Shown here piece by piece: positions 38,003 through 48,239 of a DNA stretch of 64,000 bases. A program made the position numbers and the translations under genes. Within the stretch, counting starts at the first letter, position 1. Every line of letters starts with the position of its first letter. Source of the DNA: Branchipolynoe longqiensis (lineage: Eukaryota; Annelida; Polychaeta; Phyllodocida; Polynoidae). The stretch is taken from NCBI GenBank assembly GCA_030323885.1, contig CM059202.1, positions 44,968,849 through 45,032,848 on the forward strand, written 5' to 3'. The notes beneath the pieces were generated by a model, which had not been told where the DNA came from, made no database searches, and saw only the letters and a program-made list of their open reading frames with translations.

Positions 38003-38578
38003 AGCCCCGTTCACACACGGGCCTTAAGTCGCCTCAAGTAGTTCGCCTCATCTAAGTCGACTCACATTGCCGGTGTGGACACTACGCTGAGGCGATTTAG
38101 GGCTGAATCGATTCATCTAGTTCGCTTCAAGTAAACCACCTCTGGAGGTAGTATAGATGAAGCGATTTAACTGGTTCCTGGGCAGTGATAGTGTAAAAGA
38201 GCAGTGCTTGCCAGATACAGGCTCAGGTGTAACTATTGCTGGTGCCCGGCAGTGTTAGGGCCTGATTAGGCCGAAATCTATTGAATGCAATCATATTTAA
38301 CAGAATTACATCCTCAAATAATGAAATTTAATTAAATTAACCCAAAATTCCAAGCGATATTAACGTAGCAACCACATCGGCGTCGTTATTCATATTGTCG
38401 AATCAACAGTGAAAACTAAACAAATAGCAGTGCTTGCCAGATACAGATGGGGGTACTTGCCCATGCGCAGATATCGATTTCCGCCTTAAACCGCTCTGTG
38501 TGTGGACATGACACTAGCTCGCCTCATCTAGTTCGCCTCATCTAGTTATGCCTAAAGTTGTGATGTGTGAACGGGGCT
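38003..38578. mobile_element. 576-bp TIR element (AGCCCCGTTCACACA ends)
   Basis: Perfect 15-bp terminal inverted repeats at 38003-38017 and 38564-38578. Sub-terminal GCCTCATCTAGTTCGCC-type repeats. No transposase. Same family as 57078-57660. Adjacent 3-bp target duplication not evident here. Confidence 0.8.
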
Positions 38579-38581
38579 ATA

Positions 38582-38650
38582 TACTAGATACAAGATTCAC
38601 CCCGTACTTCCTGTACTGGATGAATCCTTTATCATAAAGTGTATCTAGTC
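38582..38650. mobile_element. end fragment of the CTAGATAAAAG-type element
   Basis: CTAGATACAAGATTCACCCC with the facing GATGAATCCTTTATC arm. It abuts the preceding TIR element. Confidence 0.6.
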
Positions 38651-39559
38651 TAATACTAGTGACTAGTCTAATGACAAATAACAAATGTGAAATGATTTTA
38701 AGACTAAGACTAAGTAAGACTAAGTCTATTAGATGGTTTGGATCAACAACACTTAAAATGTGACTCAATTTAACAAGGGGATGGAGTGGAGTACGTTATG
38801 TCCATAGAGTATGAGATAGAGAGTAACTGATGGCAATGGTCAATGCCAAACAAAACCAGAGAACTCTGAGAAGAGGCACATTTGGAGCTTTGGCTGTTCT
38901 ATTAGCACACTGCAGTAAACAATTTTGAACGAACAATAAACACTAATTAAAATCGAGGTAGAAAAAGAGCGTTGCAGTGTGAGGTATCACTGGAAGTTGA
39001 ACTAGGGCCCATCCCACCTTCCCTAAACCACCTCTTTGACTCCTGTTTTACAAGCTTAGGAACGGAGCGTCTTTTCTAAAGTGCAATTGTACTGACCACA
39101 AATTCAAAGCAGTCCCTATAAATTAGAATTTCTCTGTAAATAAGAAATGTTTTACGGTGGCCGAACGAGATTTCTACCACTCACCAGCTGGTATCTTGTT
39201 CATCGGGGTCCGCCATATCTCCGCAACTCTAGTTTGACGTGTATGCCACAAAACGTATCGTATGTGACCATGTCGCAAATTGGAGGAGGGACTGGCTATT
39301 CGCACAGCGCGAGATTGATTGAATGGGAGGTTTACAGGCATATATGATGACTGAAGGTTGGGAAAAGGCTGCCACACTAAATGGGTGCCACGAAAGGTGG
39401 GAGAAGAAAATTTCTCATGGGTGAAGAGTTAATTGTTATATAAAAGGGGTAGGGAATGATAAGACTGGAAAGATGGCTGCACCAAGGAAGACAAACAAAG
39501 GGCCAAGTGAGTGAAGAGATGCATCAGTATCTCATCATAATCATTAGTTAAAAATGTAG
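38651..39559. other. no recognisable gene
   Basis: Mostly unique sequence. 39290-39308 repeats the GGCTATTCGCACAGCG motif of the hairpin near 13064. Confidence 0.45.
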
Positions 39560-39868
39560 CTTAAAGCTGCATAGTCCGATGAAAACATCAAATTTTCAAA
39601 ACCAAAACAATTATCTAGATTTGATTCTATATATCTAACTTAGATACTGCTGCACTTATTAAACATTTGTTGCCACATAGAAGGGAATACTGAGGCAATT
39701 TAATAGAACCTGTTACTGCAGAAGCCTATGGTGTTAGAGTTTTGGCAAGCTTGCCAAAATTAGTTTTGCACGTTTGCACTTCAAATATCTCAAAAGTTAA
39801 CCATTTAAAGTAAAAGTTACTTCAAACTAAAGTAAGGTACATTGTGCATGTTATGTAATAAAATGAGT
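39560..39868 (+). mobile_element. TTAA TIR element, truncated by the gap
   Basis: TTAAAGCTGCATAGTCCGAT start and single-copy interior. This is the best reference for the ancestral form of the 55-bp satellite unit. It runs into the gap at 39869. Confidence 0.75.
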
Positions 39869-40367
39869 NNNNNNNNNNNNNNNNNNNNNNNNNNNNNNNN
39901 NNNNNNNNNNNNNNNNNNNNNNNNNNNNNNNNNNNNNNNNNNNNNNNNNNNNNNNNNNNNNNNNNNNNNNNNNNNNNNNNNNNNNNNNNNNNNNNNNNNN
40001 NNNNNNNNNNNNNNNNNNNNNNNNNNNNNNNNNNNNNNNNNNNNNNNNNNNNNNNNNNNNNNNNNNNNNNNNNNNNNNNNNNNNNNNNNNNNNNNNNNNN
40101 NNNNNNNNNNNNNNNNNNNNNNNNNNNNNNNNNNNNNNNNNNNNNNNNNNNNNNNNNNNNNNNNNNNNNNNNNNNNNNNNNNNNNNNNNNNNNNNNNNNN
40201 NNNNNNNNNNNNNNNNNNNNNNNNNNNNNNNNNNNNNNNNNNNNNNNNNNNNNNNNNNNNNNNNNNNNNNNNNNNNNNNNNNNNNNNNNNNNNNNNNNNN
40301 NNNNNNNNNNNNNNNNNNNNNNNNNNNNNNNNNNNNNNNNNNNNNNNNNNNNNNNNNNNNNNNNNNN
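39869..40367. other. assembly gap (499 N)
   Basis: Removes the C-terminus (transmembrane part) of env and presumably the 3' LTR of the envelope Gypsy, unless the element is truncated here. Reading frames through the N run are artefacts. Confidence 1.
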
Positions 40368-41726
40368 CTGCAGCACTGTTGGGCCGGTGATCCTCTTGTT
40401 AACCTGAGGCTTTCCGGCACAACGAATTGTCACTTCGATATGAGGTTCATGGGGTGCAATGTTCACACCACCCATGCCCTCCACAGGTGCCACAACGGTG
40501 GCCGACACCGTCTTTTGGATCTTCGTGATCCGCAGCTTGCAGTCTTCCGGTTTCGTCCCCGTCACGAGCGCCGCTTCGCAGCTCTGGTAAGTCATCTCCA
40601 TGGCAGGATAGCACACCATGGGCAGGCTGCCCATGCAAGCTTCCGGATAGAAGCTCGGCTTCCTTCTCGTGCTTACCGCTACCACAGATTTCCCCACCAC
40701 GGTCCTTGAATGTTCATCGTCTAGCAGCACCGGCAGATACGTCAAGTGGTATGCCGCATACGTCTCCTGACTCACCATCTGTAGTCCTAGGCGGAAGGCG
40801 ATCGACGCGTCCGGACCCCACACCGGTTCTACCCTTGCATGTTGGTAATACCAATGCAGATCGAGACCGTGAAAGCCCGCATCCTTGGCCGCCTTTATCA
40901 CGAGTGCCAGCTGAGCCGGCATCAGTAGCGCCTCTGTCAACATGCCGCGCTCCAGCTGCATCACCATCCGGTGGTATAACGCTCGTTTTGACACGTAGTC
41001 GTCCACCACACTCTCCAACTCCTCCACTGCCAGCCTCACTCGCTGCAGCAGCGCCAAATCATTGGAGGTTTCCGTCATCTCCTCCGCTTCGTCCTGTGCC
41101 AAGGCTATCATTGATTCAACTACCGAGACATAGTCCGCTAATTGCAGCTGAATATTTTGTGTTCTATTCATAATGGAAAGCATGTGCTCTTGGTTATGCT
41201 TCAGGGCTTGCGTCTGTAGGCTGTGGGTGGTAATAGCCTGCTGCACTTTGTTTAGCTGTGCCTGGCTTACCGTCCCAAACAACCATGATGCCGCCACCCC
41301 TACTGCATTAAAGAGTCCCCTCTTGGGCCGTTTAGCAAACACCTCAAGAAATTCAGGAGGGTCTTGCTCTAACCTGGCCCGCAGGACACTGAGCTTCATT
41401 TCCCAATGATGAACATTAACATACCACTTGTTCTTAGTCAATTTGTCCACATGGTCCCATACTTGTGAGAACCAGTGGTCCACCGGTGGCCGGTTTGGGG
41501 GTGTGATCAGCACCACCAGCTGCCACACAGCAGACACCGTCCTCACTTCTCCTTGGCCAGTAACTAGGACACCATCATCCTTAAAAAGGTCGGTGCTGCT
41601 GCCCAGAGGCAGACAGCACCAGATGATTCCTATGTGCCAGTACAGTGACCACATGGTATAAATTGACTTGGATATAAACATGCAGTCTCTGGGCGATAAG
41701 TTTCCGGAATTTGCGTCCCGCAGCAC
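40368..41726 (-). CDS. env: envelope glycoprotein, errantivirus/baculovirus-F-like (C-terminus in gap)
   Basis: 453 visible codons. Residues ~20-45 are hydrophobic and could act as signal peptide. A furin-like site RPKR (133-136) is followed by a fusion-peptide-like GLFNAVGVAASWLFGTV, the arrangement of Gypsy errantivirus envelopes and baculovirus F proteins. Long helical heptad-like regions follow (SQAQLNKVQQAI, RVRLAVEELESVVDDYV). The Cys-containing C-terminal ectodomain (MGSLPMVCYPAMEM, SCEAAL) runs into the gap, so the transmembrane anchor is unseen. The 960-base spacer from pol suggests expression from a spliced mRNA, as in errantiviruses (inference). No stop or frameshift in the visible part. 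Confidence 0.8.
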
Positions 41727-42688
41727 TATATGAACAGTGCCACTGGGCAGATCTGCTTATCAGCCCCAACACCGCTCTATCCGACGAACACTAACGTGGT
41801 CTCAAAATTTCTTGCTGCAATCAACTGGACAACTCCTGAATGCAACCTACTTGCACCCCGGAGGTTCCCGAAGCGATAAGTACTAAATTTCAGTCTTATA
41901 AACAAGCCTTAGCCTCCCGGACGAGCATCCCACTGAATCTACACCAAAGATTGTCCAACAATAATCAGTCACGTACTGGCGGTGTGTGCGTCTAACACAC
42001 CGGCCTAGTTCCAGTCCTGCGCCGTGTGCCTCGTCCCGTGCACTAGCTTCCCGAACCCCCACTCACCGCTGGCCGTTACCGACGGCCACGTTGCTATACT
42101 CTTCACTGTCTTTAGTAGCTACCTACACCAATGTCTGTATATGAGCCTATCAGTAGGTGATGTTTGTGCACTGTCTAGCAGCACCCGGTAGGTCGTGGGC
42201 TCCTCTTTGGCATTTTTCGTCCTAGCCACGCCTCGGGTGCTGTAAACCTCGAATTACAGATAAGACACACAACTCCGCCGCCCAAGTCCGTATCAGGAGG
42301 GAAAATCACACAATGTTCGTGCTGTGTCTTACTGTCCGTATCCGGTCGTCGGCTTAATGTGCTTGCACGTCCCCGCAACACTGCAGGACACCACACTACA
42401 ACAACAAAACATTATGCCTCATCAGTATCAGGAGAGAAACCCCACCATGTCAGTGTACAGCCCACCAGCCTGCGACGCTTGTAACAATGTTCATGAGGTG
42501 CTTTGGCCTCACAATGTTCATGTAACTGTCTATCAGCACCCCCATGTGTGTGTAACGCCCCTGTTGCTGGAAATCACACAATGTTCATGAATTGCTGGCT
42601 GTACACAATGTCTATGGCAATCTCCTCCGCCCATTACCACGTGCCTATGGATACAATGACACGCCCCCAAGGTCAAATATATAATAAA
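41727..42688 (-). other. pol-env spacer with ACAATGTTCATG repeats
   Basis: No ORF. The plus-strand motif ACAATGTTC(A/G)TG recurs near 42311, 42485, 42513 and 42578, with CTGTCTA(G/T)CAGCACCC near 42172 and 42528. It may carry the splice acceptor for env or 3' regulatory repeats; nothing decides this. Confidence 0.5.
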
Positions 42689-45600
42689 CTAAAATATCAA
42701 CAAGTCAAGTTTCAAATGTTTTTGACCAACAATTTTCTCGACTCTCCATCCTCTCCTGCATATATATCTAGTTTTCCATACTACACACAGTCTACTGCTT
42801 CCTTTTGAAACCCCCACAGAACACCTCCACACAAGCAATGCAGGCACGTTTGGCTGACTGCTGTTCTTGTGGGTCTGGGATGGTTTCAAGCAGTCTCGTC
42901 TTCTCGCGGGTGTGTGAACGCAACACCCGCGTGTTGTAGCTGTCAGAAGGTGGTGGTGGTGGTTGATCGCCCCGGTTGCCGTCTGACGATACCCCAGCTC
43001 CCGCGTCGTGTCAGGCGAAGTCACCAGCTGTGTCGCATCAGGCGAAGTCACCCGCTGTGTCGCGTCAGGCGAAGTGGACTGCTGGGTCGGTGGGTGCTGA
43101 GTGGGTGGCGTGTGGGTGGGCCCTGTGGTCCTCTCCCGACGTATTTCCCGCCACGCCTCCCTCACCTCCTCCACCGTCTCCCCGGTTACATCCTTGCCCG
43201 CCGTGCGGGGGGAGGGCGCGTGGTGGGCGGGTCTCTTACATCCGCGTGATGGGTCGACTTCCATCCCCAGGCCGTGTTCAATTACAGGATTGGGCCCGGG
43301 GTCAGTGGTCATTACAGGATTAGGCCCGTCATGCCATACCACCTGTCTGTGTTGCTGGGGAACAAAATGGGGAAGAGACACACAAGTACCGCCAGGTGCA
43401 TCCCTGTCAGTCACTTTGTTATTACATTCTTCATTCACACTTTTATTCCACACAACATTCTTGTCACCCCTTTTAGCCTCATCCCCCTCTCCACTTAGAC
43501 CATGTTCAACAACCCTACTCTGCCCTTTATGGCCTCCATTTTCGACCTGTAGGTGAGACTTGCCACGCGTCACCATTGTGTGTGTGTTTAGCCAACCAGC
43601 CCTTGCGCCCTCACCGCTATAGTTTAGTAGACCTGGTAATTGCCCTTGAAATTGCTCTGTGGACAACTGACAATTTTCACCAACCCCAATTTCTTCACTA
43701 CTTGTGTTGTGTGTGTGGCTGACAGTCTCCCTCTGCTGTAATCGCTGCTTCTTCCTTTGTCCGCGGGTTAGTCTGGAATTGATTAAATCCCACTCCATCT
43801 CCCCATCAGCCAATTTCACTTGATCTCGGTTTACTACCCTCTTTCTGTTTTCTGGGCCCACCACAGTCACCACAGTTCCCCTGACATCTGTCACAATAAA
43901 TCCTGGATCAAACTGTCGGTCTAATGGCCCTGGCTCATTAACCAGCAACAGCACCGCATCTCCTACTTTCAACTGCACAGCATTAGCCCTATTAACTGCT
44001 CTGGCTGTATTATACTGCCTGCTGATGGCCCTGTTTCTTACTGCTTCCTGCAGTGAATCTGCCAATTCATCAATTCTCCTAGCTGCATTTGATGAAACCT
44101 CCCCAGTTTGTCTGTACAGTAGCTGTGACTGTGGCTTATTTGGATGTCTGCCAAACTGCAAATAGAATGGTGAAAATCCTGTGGGACCCAGACATGTGCA
44201 TCTGTATGCTAACAATGCATCCCCTAAATATTCCTCCCACTCAGCTGCTCTTGAATTCACTAATTTAGCCAACATGCTTTTTAGTGTTCTGTGGAAACGT
44301 TCCACCATGCCATTCGATTGTGGGTGGTAGGGCGTGGTGTGTCTTACCTCCACCCCCAACTCTTCCAAATACCCCACAATGAGTTTGTTTTTGAACTCTA
44401 GCCCATTATCAGATAAAAATACCTCTGGTGCTGAATATCTGGGTATGTATTCTCTTACTAAATAATCAGAGATCCCCTGTGCTGATTTGTTGGGGAGGGG
44501 TTTTACCTCCACCCAGCCTGTGCAGTGATCTATGATAGATAGGAGATATTTGTTTCCTTCCTTACTTTCTGGGAATGGCCCTGTCAGGTCTGCTGCTACC
44601 AGCAGTCCTGGAGCTACTGGGAGTGGCATTGCAGTGGGGAGCGGATAATCCCGCTTCACCCGGTTTAGGGAGCATGGTGGGCATTTTGCTATAAATTTGG
44701 CAATATCCCCTCTCATGCCTGGCCACCTAAAGTGTTCTTGCACTCTCTGCAATGTTTTGGTCATTGCCATATGTCCCACATCTTTATGAGCCCGCTCTAC
44801 CACCTGCTCTCTATATTCTACTGGCAACACTAATCTGGGATAGTTTTTTCCCCCTGGTGGTGGGATTAGGGAATACACCAACCCATCCATTAGTATATAA
44901 TCATTCTGTTCATCCTTTGCCAGGCCCGCCTGTGCAGTGTCAGCCTGCATCTTGCCAATGGATTCCCTGTCCAGTTTGTAATACTCAAAAGGGACCTCTT
45001 CCTCCATACCTGCTATCTCTACCACTGACATTTGTTCTGGCTCTTCAGCCACCTCCACTGGTCTCAACCTAGACAGCATATCTGACCATATATTGGATGC
45101 CCCGGCAAAATACTGGATTGGAGCTGAATATTCAGCCAACAACACTGCCCATCTCTGTAGGCGGCTGTTCTTCATCTCCTTCTGAAATAGGCACTTTAGA
45201 GGCTTGTGATCAGTATAAATCACAAAGTCAGCACCATATAGATATGGCCTCAACTTTATGAGTGCAAAGATCATTGCATATGCCTCCTTCTCAATGGTGG
45301 GGTAGTTCAGCTGTGCTGGATTTAACCTTCCACTAATCAGGTGCACTGGCCTCTCTATCCCATTCTCATCTTCCTGCACCAGTATTGCCCCTATGCTGTA
45401 ATCTGAGGCGTCAGTATAGAGCTTGTAGGGTTTTGTGGGATCTGGAAATTTGAGTACCACACAGTCCAAAAGAAGCTGCTTCAGCTCTCTCCAGGCCTTT
45501 TGGCACTCAGCCCCCCACTCAAATTTCACAGATTGTTTGGTCAATTGGGTTAGTGGTGCTACCACATCCGCATAATTGACCATTAACTGTCGATAATAGT

Positions 45601-46798
45601 TGGCAGATCCCAGCACACGGCGCACTCCCTTTTTGTCAGTGGGAGGGGCCATATCTCTGATTGCAGCAACTTTATCAGGATCTGCTTTTAGACCATCTGC
45701 ACATACCACAAAACCCAACAGTTTGACCTCTCTCAGGCCAAATGAACATTTGGACTCCTTAATGACCAGGCCAGTCTCCTCTAGGGTGGCCAAGACCTCT
45801 GCCACCTGGGCCCTGTGTTGTGTCTCATTCTGGGAGTAGATGACTATGTCATCTAGGTAGATCAGGCATGATTTCCCCAGAAACTTGGCTAGAACTGAGT
45901 TCATCATGCGTTGGAACACTGCAGGTGCATTAGTCAGGCCAAACTGCATTCTTTTAAACTGAAACAGTCCCCTGTGGGTACTGATTGCAGTCTTCTCCCT
46001 GCTGTCTGGGTGCATTCTCACCTGCCAATAGCCTGATTTTAGGTCTATGGTGGTGAAGACTTTTGCATCTGTGAGTTGATCAAAGATGTCTTGGATTCTG
46101 GGTAGTGGGTAGGCATCTTTATGAGTTACCTCATTCAGCCGCCTATAATCCCCACATAACCTAATAGAACCATCCTTTTTCGGAACAACCGTTACAGGGC
46201 TCGCCCATGCACTGCGACTTGGTTCTATTATGTCCTCTTTCAACATCTTCTCCAATTCTTCTACCAGTTTCATTTTGGAGAGTGGAATTCGGTATGGTCT
46301 CTGGTTAATTGGGCGAGCATCCCCAGTGTCTATGGTCATCTCTACCACATCTGCAGTATTCAGTGCAGCCCCCTGGGTGGGAAACACTGTGGGGAAGTTT
46401 TTCCTCCAGTACTCCACCTCTGAGACTATCCCTGACACACTAGCACATGTAGCCTCTGTGCCCACCCACCTGTGCTCCTCACCATTCAGGATAATATTCA
46501 TATCCGTGTAGGACAGCACAGCATCACACTGTTGCATGACATCCGTCCCTATCAGGATATCATGCTGCAACTCACCTACCACACAAAACTCACACTCCAC
46601 TCCCACCAGGGTGACCTTCCCCACTCCCTTTGTAGGAATCAAATGTCCTGAAAGTGAGCGAAGCCTCAACCCTTGCCTGAGCTTACCTCTGGCATAACCT
46701 CTTAACTTAAGATCATTATAAACTTTGCTTCTCATCATGCTTTTACTGGCACCAGTATCAATTAACCCAGAGTATGAAATTCCGCCAAATTCCACCAA
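42689..46798 (-). CDS. pol: Gypsy pol polyprotein (PR-RT-RNase H-IN) with long C-terminal tail
   Basis: About 1369 codons, counted from a TTG at 46798 (no ATG). Protease active site GLIDTGASKSMM (12-18). RT ~170-390 with VTVVPKKDGSIRLCGDYRRL, FTTIDLKSGYWQV and CLIYLDDIVIYS (YLDD ~314-317). RNase H ~455-570 (LYTDASDYSIGAIL, EKEAYAMIFAL, IYTDHKPL). Integrase zinc domain HX4H at 671/676 and CPPC (706-709). Catalytic core D737 (AADLTGPF), D797 (LSDNGLEF) and E833 (NGMVERFHRT). Residues ~1010-1369 are a Thr/Pro/Gln-rich tail with repeats (TSPDATQ x3, GPNPV x2) and no known domain. The frame equals gag's, separated by TAG and then TAA. All catalytic residues are present. Confidence 0.92.
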   Translation of the reverse strand: MVEFGGISYSGLIDTGASKSMMRSKVYNDLKLRGYARGKLRQGLRLRSLSGHLIPTKGVGKVTLVGVECEFCVVGELQHDILIGTDVMQQCDAVLSYTDMNIILNGEEHRWVGTEATCASVSGIVSEVEYWRKNFPTVFPTQGAALNTADVVEMTIDTGDARPINQRPYRIPLSKMKLVEELEKMLKEDIIEPSRSAWASPVTVVPKKDGSIRLCGDYRRLNEVTHKDAYPLPRIQDIFDQLTDAKVFTTIDLKSGYWQVRMHPDSREKTAISTHRGLFQFKRMQFGLTNAPAVFQRMMNSVLAKFLGKSCLIYLDDIVIYSQNETQHRAQVAEVLATLEETGLVIKESKCSFGLREVKLLGFVVCADGLKADPDKVAAIRDMAPPTDKKGVRRVLGSANYYRQLMVNYADVVAPLTQLTKQSVKFEWGAECQKAWRELKQLLLDCVVLKFPDPTKPYKLYTDASDYSIGAILVQEDENGIERPVHLISGRLNPAQLNYPTIEKEAYAMIFALIKLRPYLYGADFVIYTDHKPLKCLFQKEMKNSRLQRWAVLLAEYSAPIQYFAGASNIWSDMLSRLRPVEVAEEPEQMSVVEIAGMEEEVPFEYYKLDRESIGKMQADTAQAGLAKDEQNDYILMDGLVYSLIPPPGGKNYPRLVLPVEYREQVVERAHKDVGHMAMTKTLQRVQEHFRWPGMRGDIAKFIAKCPPCSLNRVKRDYPLPTAMPLPVAPGLLVAADLTGPFPESKEGNKYLLSIIDHCTGWVEVKPLPNKSAQGISDYLVREYIPRYSAPEVFLSDNGLEFKNKLIVGYLEELGVEVRHTTPYHPQSNGMVERFHRTLKSMLAKLVNSRAAEWEEYLGDALLAYRCTCLGPTGFSPFYLQFGRHPNKPQSQLLYRQTGEVSSNAARRIDELADSLQEAVRNRAISRQYNTARAVNRANAVQLKVGDAVLLLVNEPGPLDRQFDPGFIVTDVRGTVVTVVGPENRKRVVNRDQVKLADGEMEWDLINSRLTRGQRKKQRLQQRETVSHTHNTSSEEIGVGENCQLSTEQFQGQLPGLLNYSGEGARAGWLNTHTMVTRGKSHLQVENGGHKGQSRVVEHGLSGEGDEAKRGDKNVVWNKSVNEECNNKVTDRDAPGGTCVSLPHFVPQQHRQVVWHDGPNPVMTTDPGPNPVIEHGLGMEVDPSRGCKRPAHHAPSPRTAGKDVTGETVEEVREAWREIRRERTTGPTHTPPTQHPPTQQSTSPDATQRVTSPDATQLVTSPDTTRELGYRQTATGAINHHHHLLTATTRGCCVHTPARRRDCLKPSQTHKNSSQPNVPALLVWRCSVGVSKGSSRLCVVWKTRYICRRGWRVEKIVGQKHLKLDLLIF

Positions 46799-46837
46799 AT
46801 TCCACTTGAATACATGGTCTTAGATCTGATGCCGCTC

Positions 46838-48235
46838 CTAGTTTCCCGACTGTGTGGGACCTGCTCTCATCGGTACTGTCGGCCGTGCCTGCCTACATCT
46901 TTCTTGGTGATCATATATAAAATCCCGGTGGTAGTTCTGTGCACAATAACTACACCTTACTGTCTCTCGCCTTGTACCTTGGTGAGACTGTCGAGGGGCG
47001 CGTCCCATCACCTGACGTGGTGCCCTCCTCCTCTCACCTCTATTCCCCTGATTAATGGTGGGCAGTGTTGGTGCAGTCTGCACCACCACTGTTGACGGTG
47101 GTGCCGGTGCAATTGCCAACTGGGCAGCCTGTACTGGCCGCTCCGTGCGTTCTGCCATCATCTTTCTGAGACTTTTGATCTCACCCTGGAGCGTTTTAAA
47201 AGCTGCCCTATCTGTACGGGCCGCACCTGCCTCTACCCTGGGGTGCCCTTCTATAGCCCCTATCTCCATGGGCTCCTCCATCCTATGAGCCCCACTCAGC
47301 CTTCCACTTGGCCCTGCCAGGCCTTCCTCGTTCTCCCTAGCTACAGACATGGCTGCTTCTAGGCTATCTGCCCTGGCCAGGCGCACATTCAGCCTGACAA
47401 CTGGCTCGATCAGAGAGTCCTCAAATTTCTTGATGACCATGCCATGTACTGCGCCCATCTTCCTTAGTCCCTTATCTGGCCAAGCCCTCTGTACCGCCGT
47501 ACTGTATCGCATACAGTACGCCGACATCAGCTCCCCTTTTTCTTGCTTTAGTGAGAACACTATATCAATTAGGGCAGTGGCTTCTCTGGCTGTCAAGAAC
47601 AGTCCTACCAGGCGTTCCCGGACCTCCTCCCATGAGCTATTCTCATCATCTTCATATACAGAGTATATGACCTCATAGAGGTTGCCCTTAGAGTGACTGA
47701 GTGCAAACTTCACTACATCTGCCCCTCTGGCCCCGGATACCCTACCTGCCCGGCCAACCGGCTCTACCCAGCTCCTCAACACACCCAGATCTGAACCATC
47801 CACAGTAGCTATCTGCCTTCCCTGGTCCTTAAGATCCCGGACAGCTCTCTCTTCTAACTTCATTCGATCTCTCCCTAGCGCCAGGCGCTCCTCTCTTACT
47901 GATCGTTCCTCCGCGATCCTGGCCTGCTCCTGGCTAGGTCCAGCCCCATGCTCCCTGGTTTCCCTGAGCAGCCTGGCCTGGGCTTCCAACTGTCCAGCTG
48001 CATATTTGGTTAGATATTCTAGCCGATCCGCATCTGTGGGTATCTCCCCTGCAGCTACCCCAGCTGTGAACCAGTCGGTAAACCCCCTATCTAATTCTGC
48101 CGCTGCCGCTGCCATTGTGCTGTCTGTACTGACACCTGGCACAATGCCCCTCCTTTTATCTACTTCACTGGCCCTGGAAGCTCTGGAGCTGGCCCTGGAA
48201 GCTCGAAACCTATCCAGTTTATTACTTTTATTCAC
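46838..48235 (-). CDS. gag: Gypsy gag protein of the envelope element
   Basis: 465 codons from an ATG at 48235. Ser/Arg-rich N-terminus, a charged helical stretch (~90-135, EERSVREERLALGRDRMKLE) and the capsid region with VDGSDLGVLRSWVEPVGR, VVKFALSHSKGNLYEVIY and SSWEEVRERLVGLF. The C-terminus is basic with a single unusual Cys/His cluster, CSYCAQNYHRDF...HQERC, rather than the canonical CX2CX4HX4C knuckle. The relic at 14510-14850 is a homologue. Ends with TAG, and pol continues in the same frame after a second stop. It would form the particle core. Confidence 0.88.
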   Translation of the reverse strand: MNKSNKLDRFRASRASSRASRASEVDKRRGIVPGVSTDSTMAAAAAELDRGFTDWFTAGVAAGEIPTDADRLEYLTKYAAGQLEAQARLLRETREHGAGPSQEQARIAEERSVREERLALGRDRMKLEERAVRDLKDQGRQIATVDGSDLGVLRSWVEPVGRAGRVSGARGADVVKFALSHSKGNLYEVIYSVYEDDENSSWEEVRERLVGLFLTAREATALIDIVFSLKQEKGELMSAYCMRYSTAVQRAWPDKGLRKMGAVHGMVIKKFEDSLIEPVVRLNVRLARADSLEAAMSVARENEEGLAGPSGRLSGAHRMEEPMEIGAIEGHPRVEAGAARTDRAAFKTLQGEIKSLRKMMAERTERPVQAAQLAIAPAPPSTVVVQTAPTLPTINQGNRGERRRAPRQVMGRAPRQSHQGTRRETVRCSYCAQNYHRDFIYDHQERCRQARPTVPMRAGPTQSGN

Positions 48236-48239
48236 TTAA

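Noticed and set aside
43101..43556. Plus-strand ORFs opposite pol and env (e.g. 42869-43323, 40706-41173)
   Set aside because: They are antisense shadows of long minus-strand coding regions that carry catalytic motifs.
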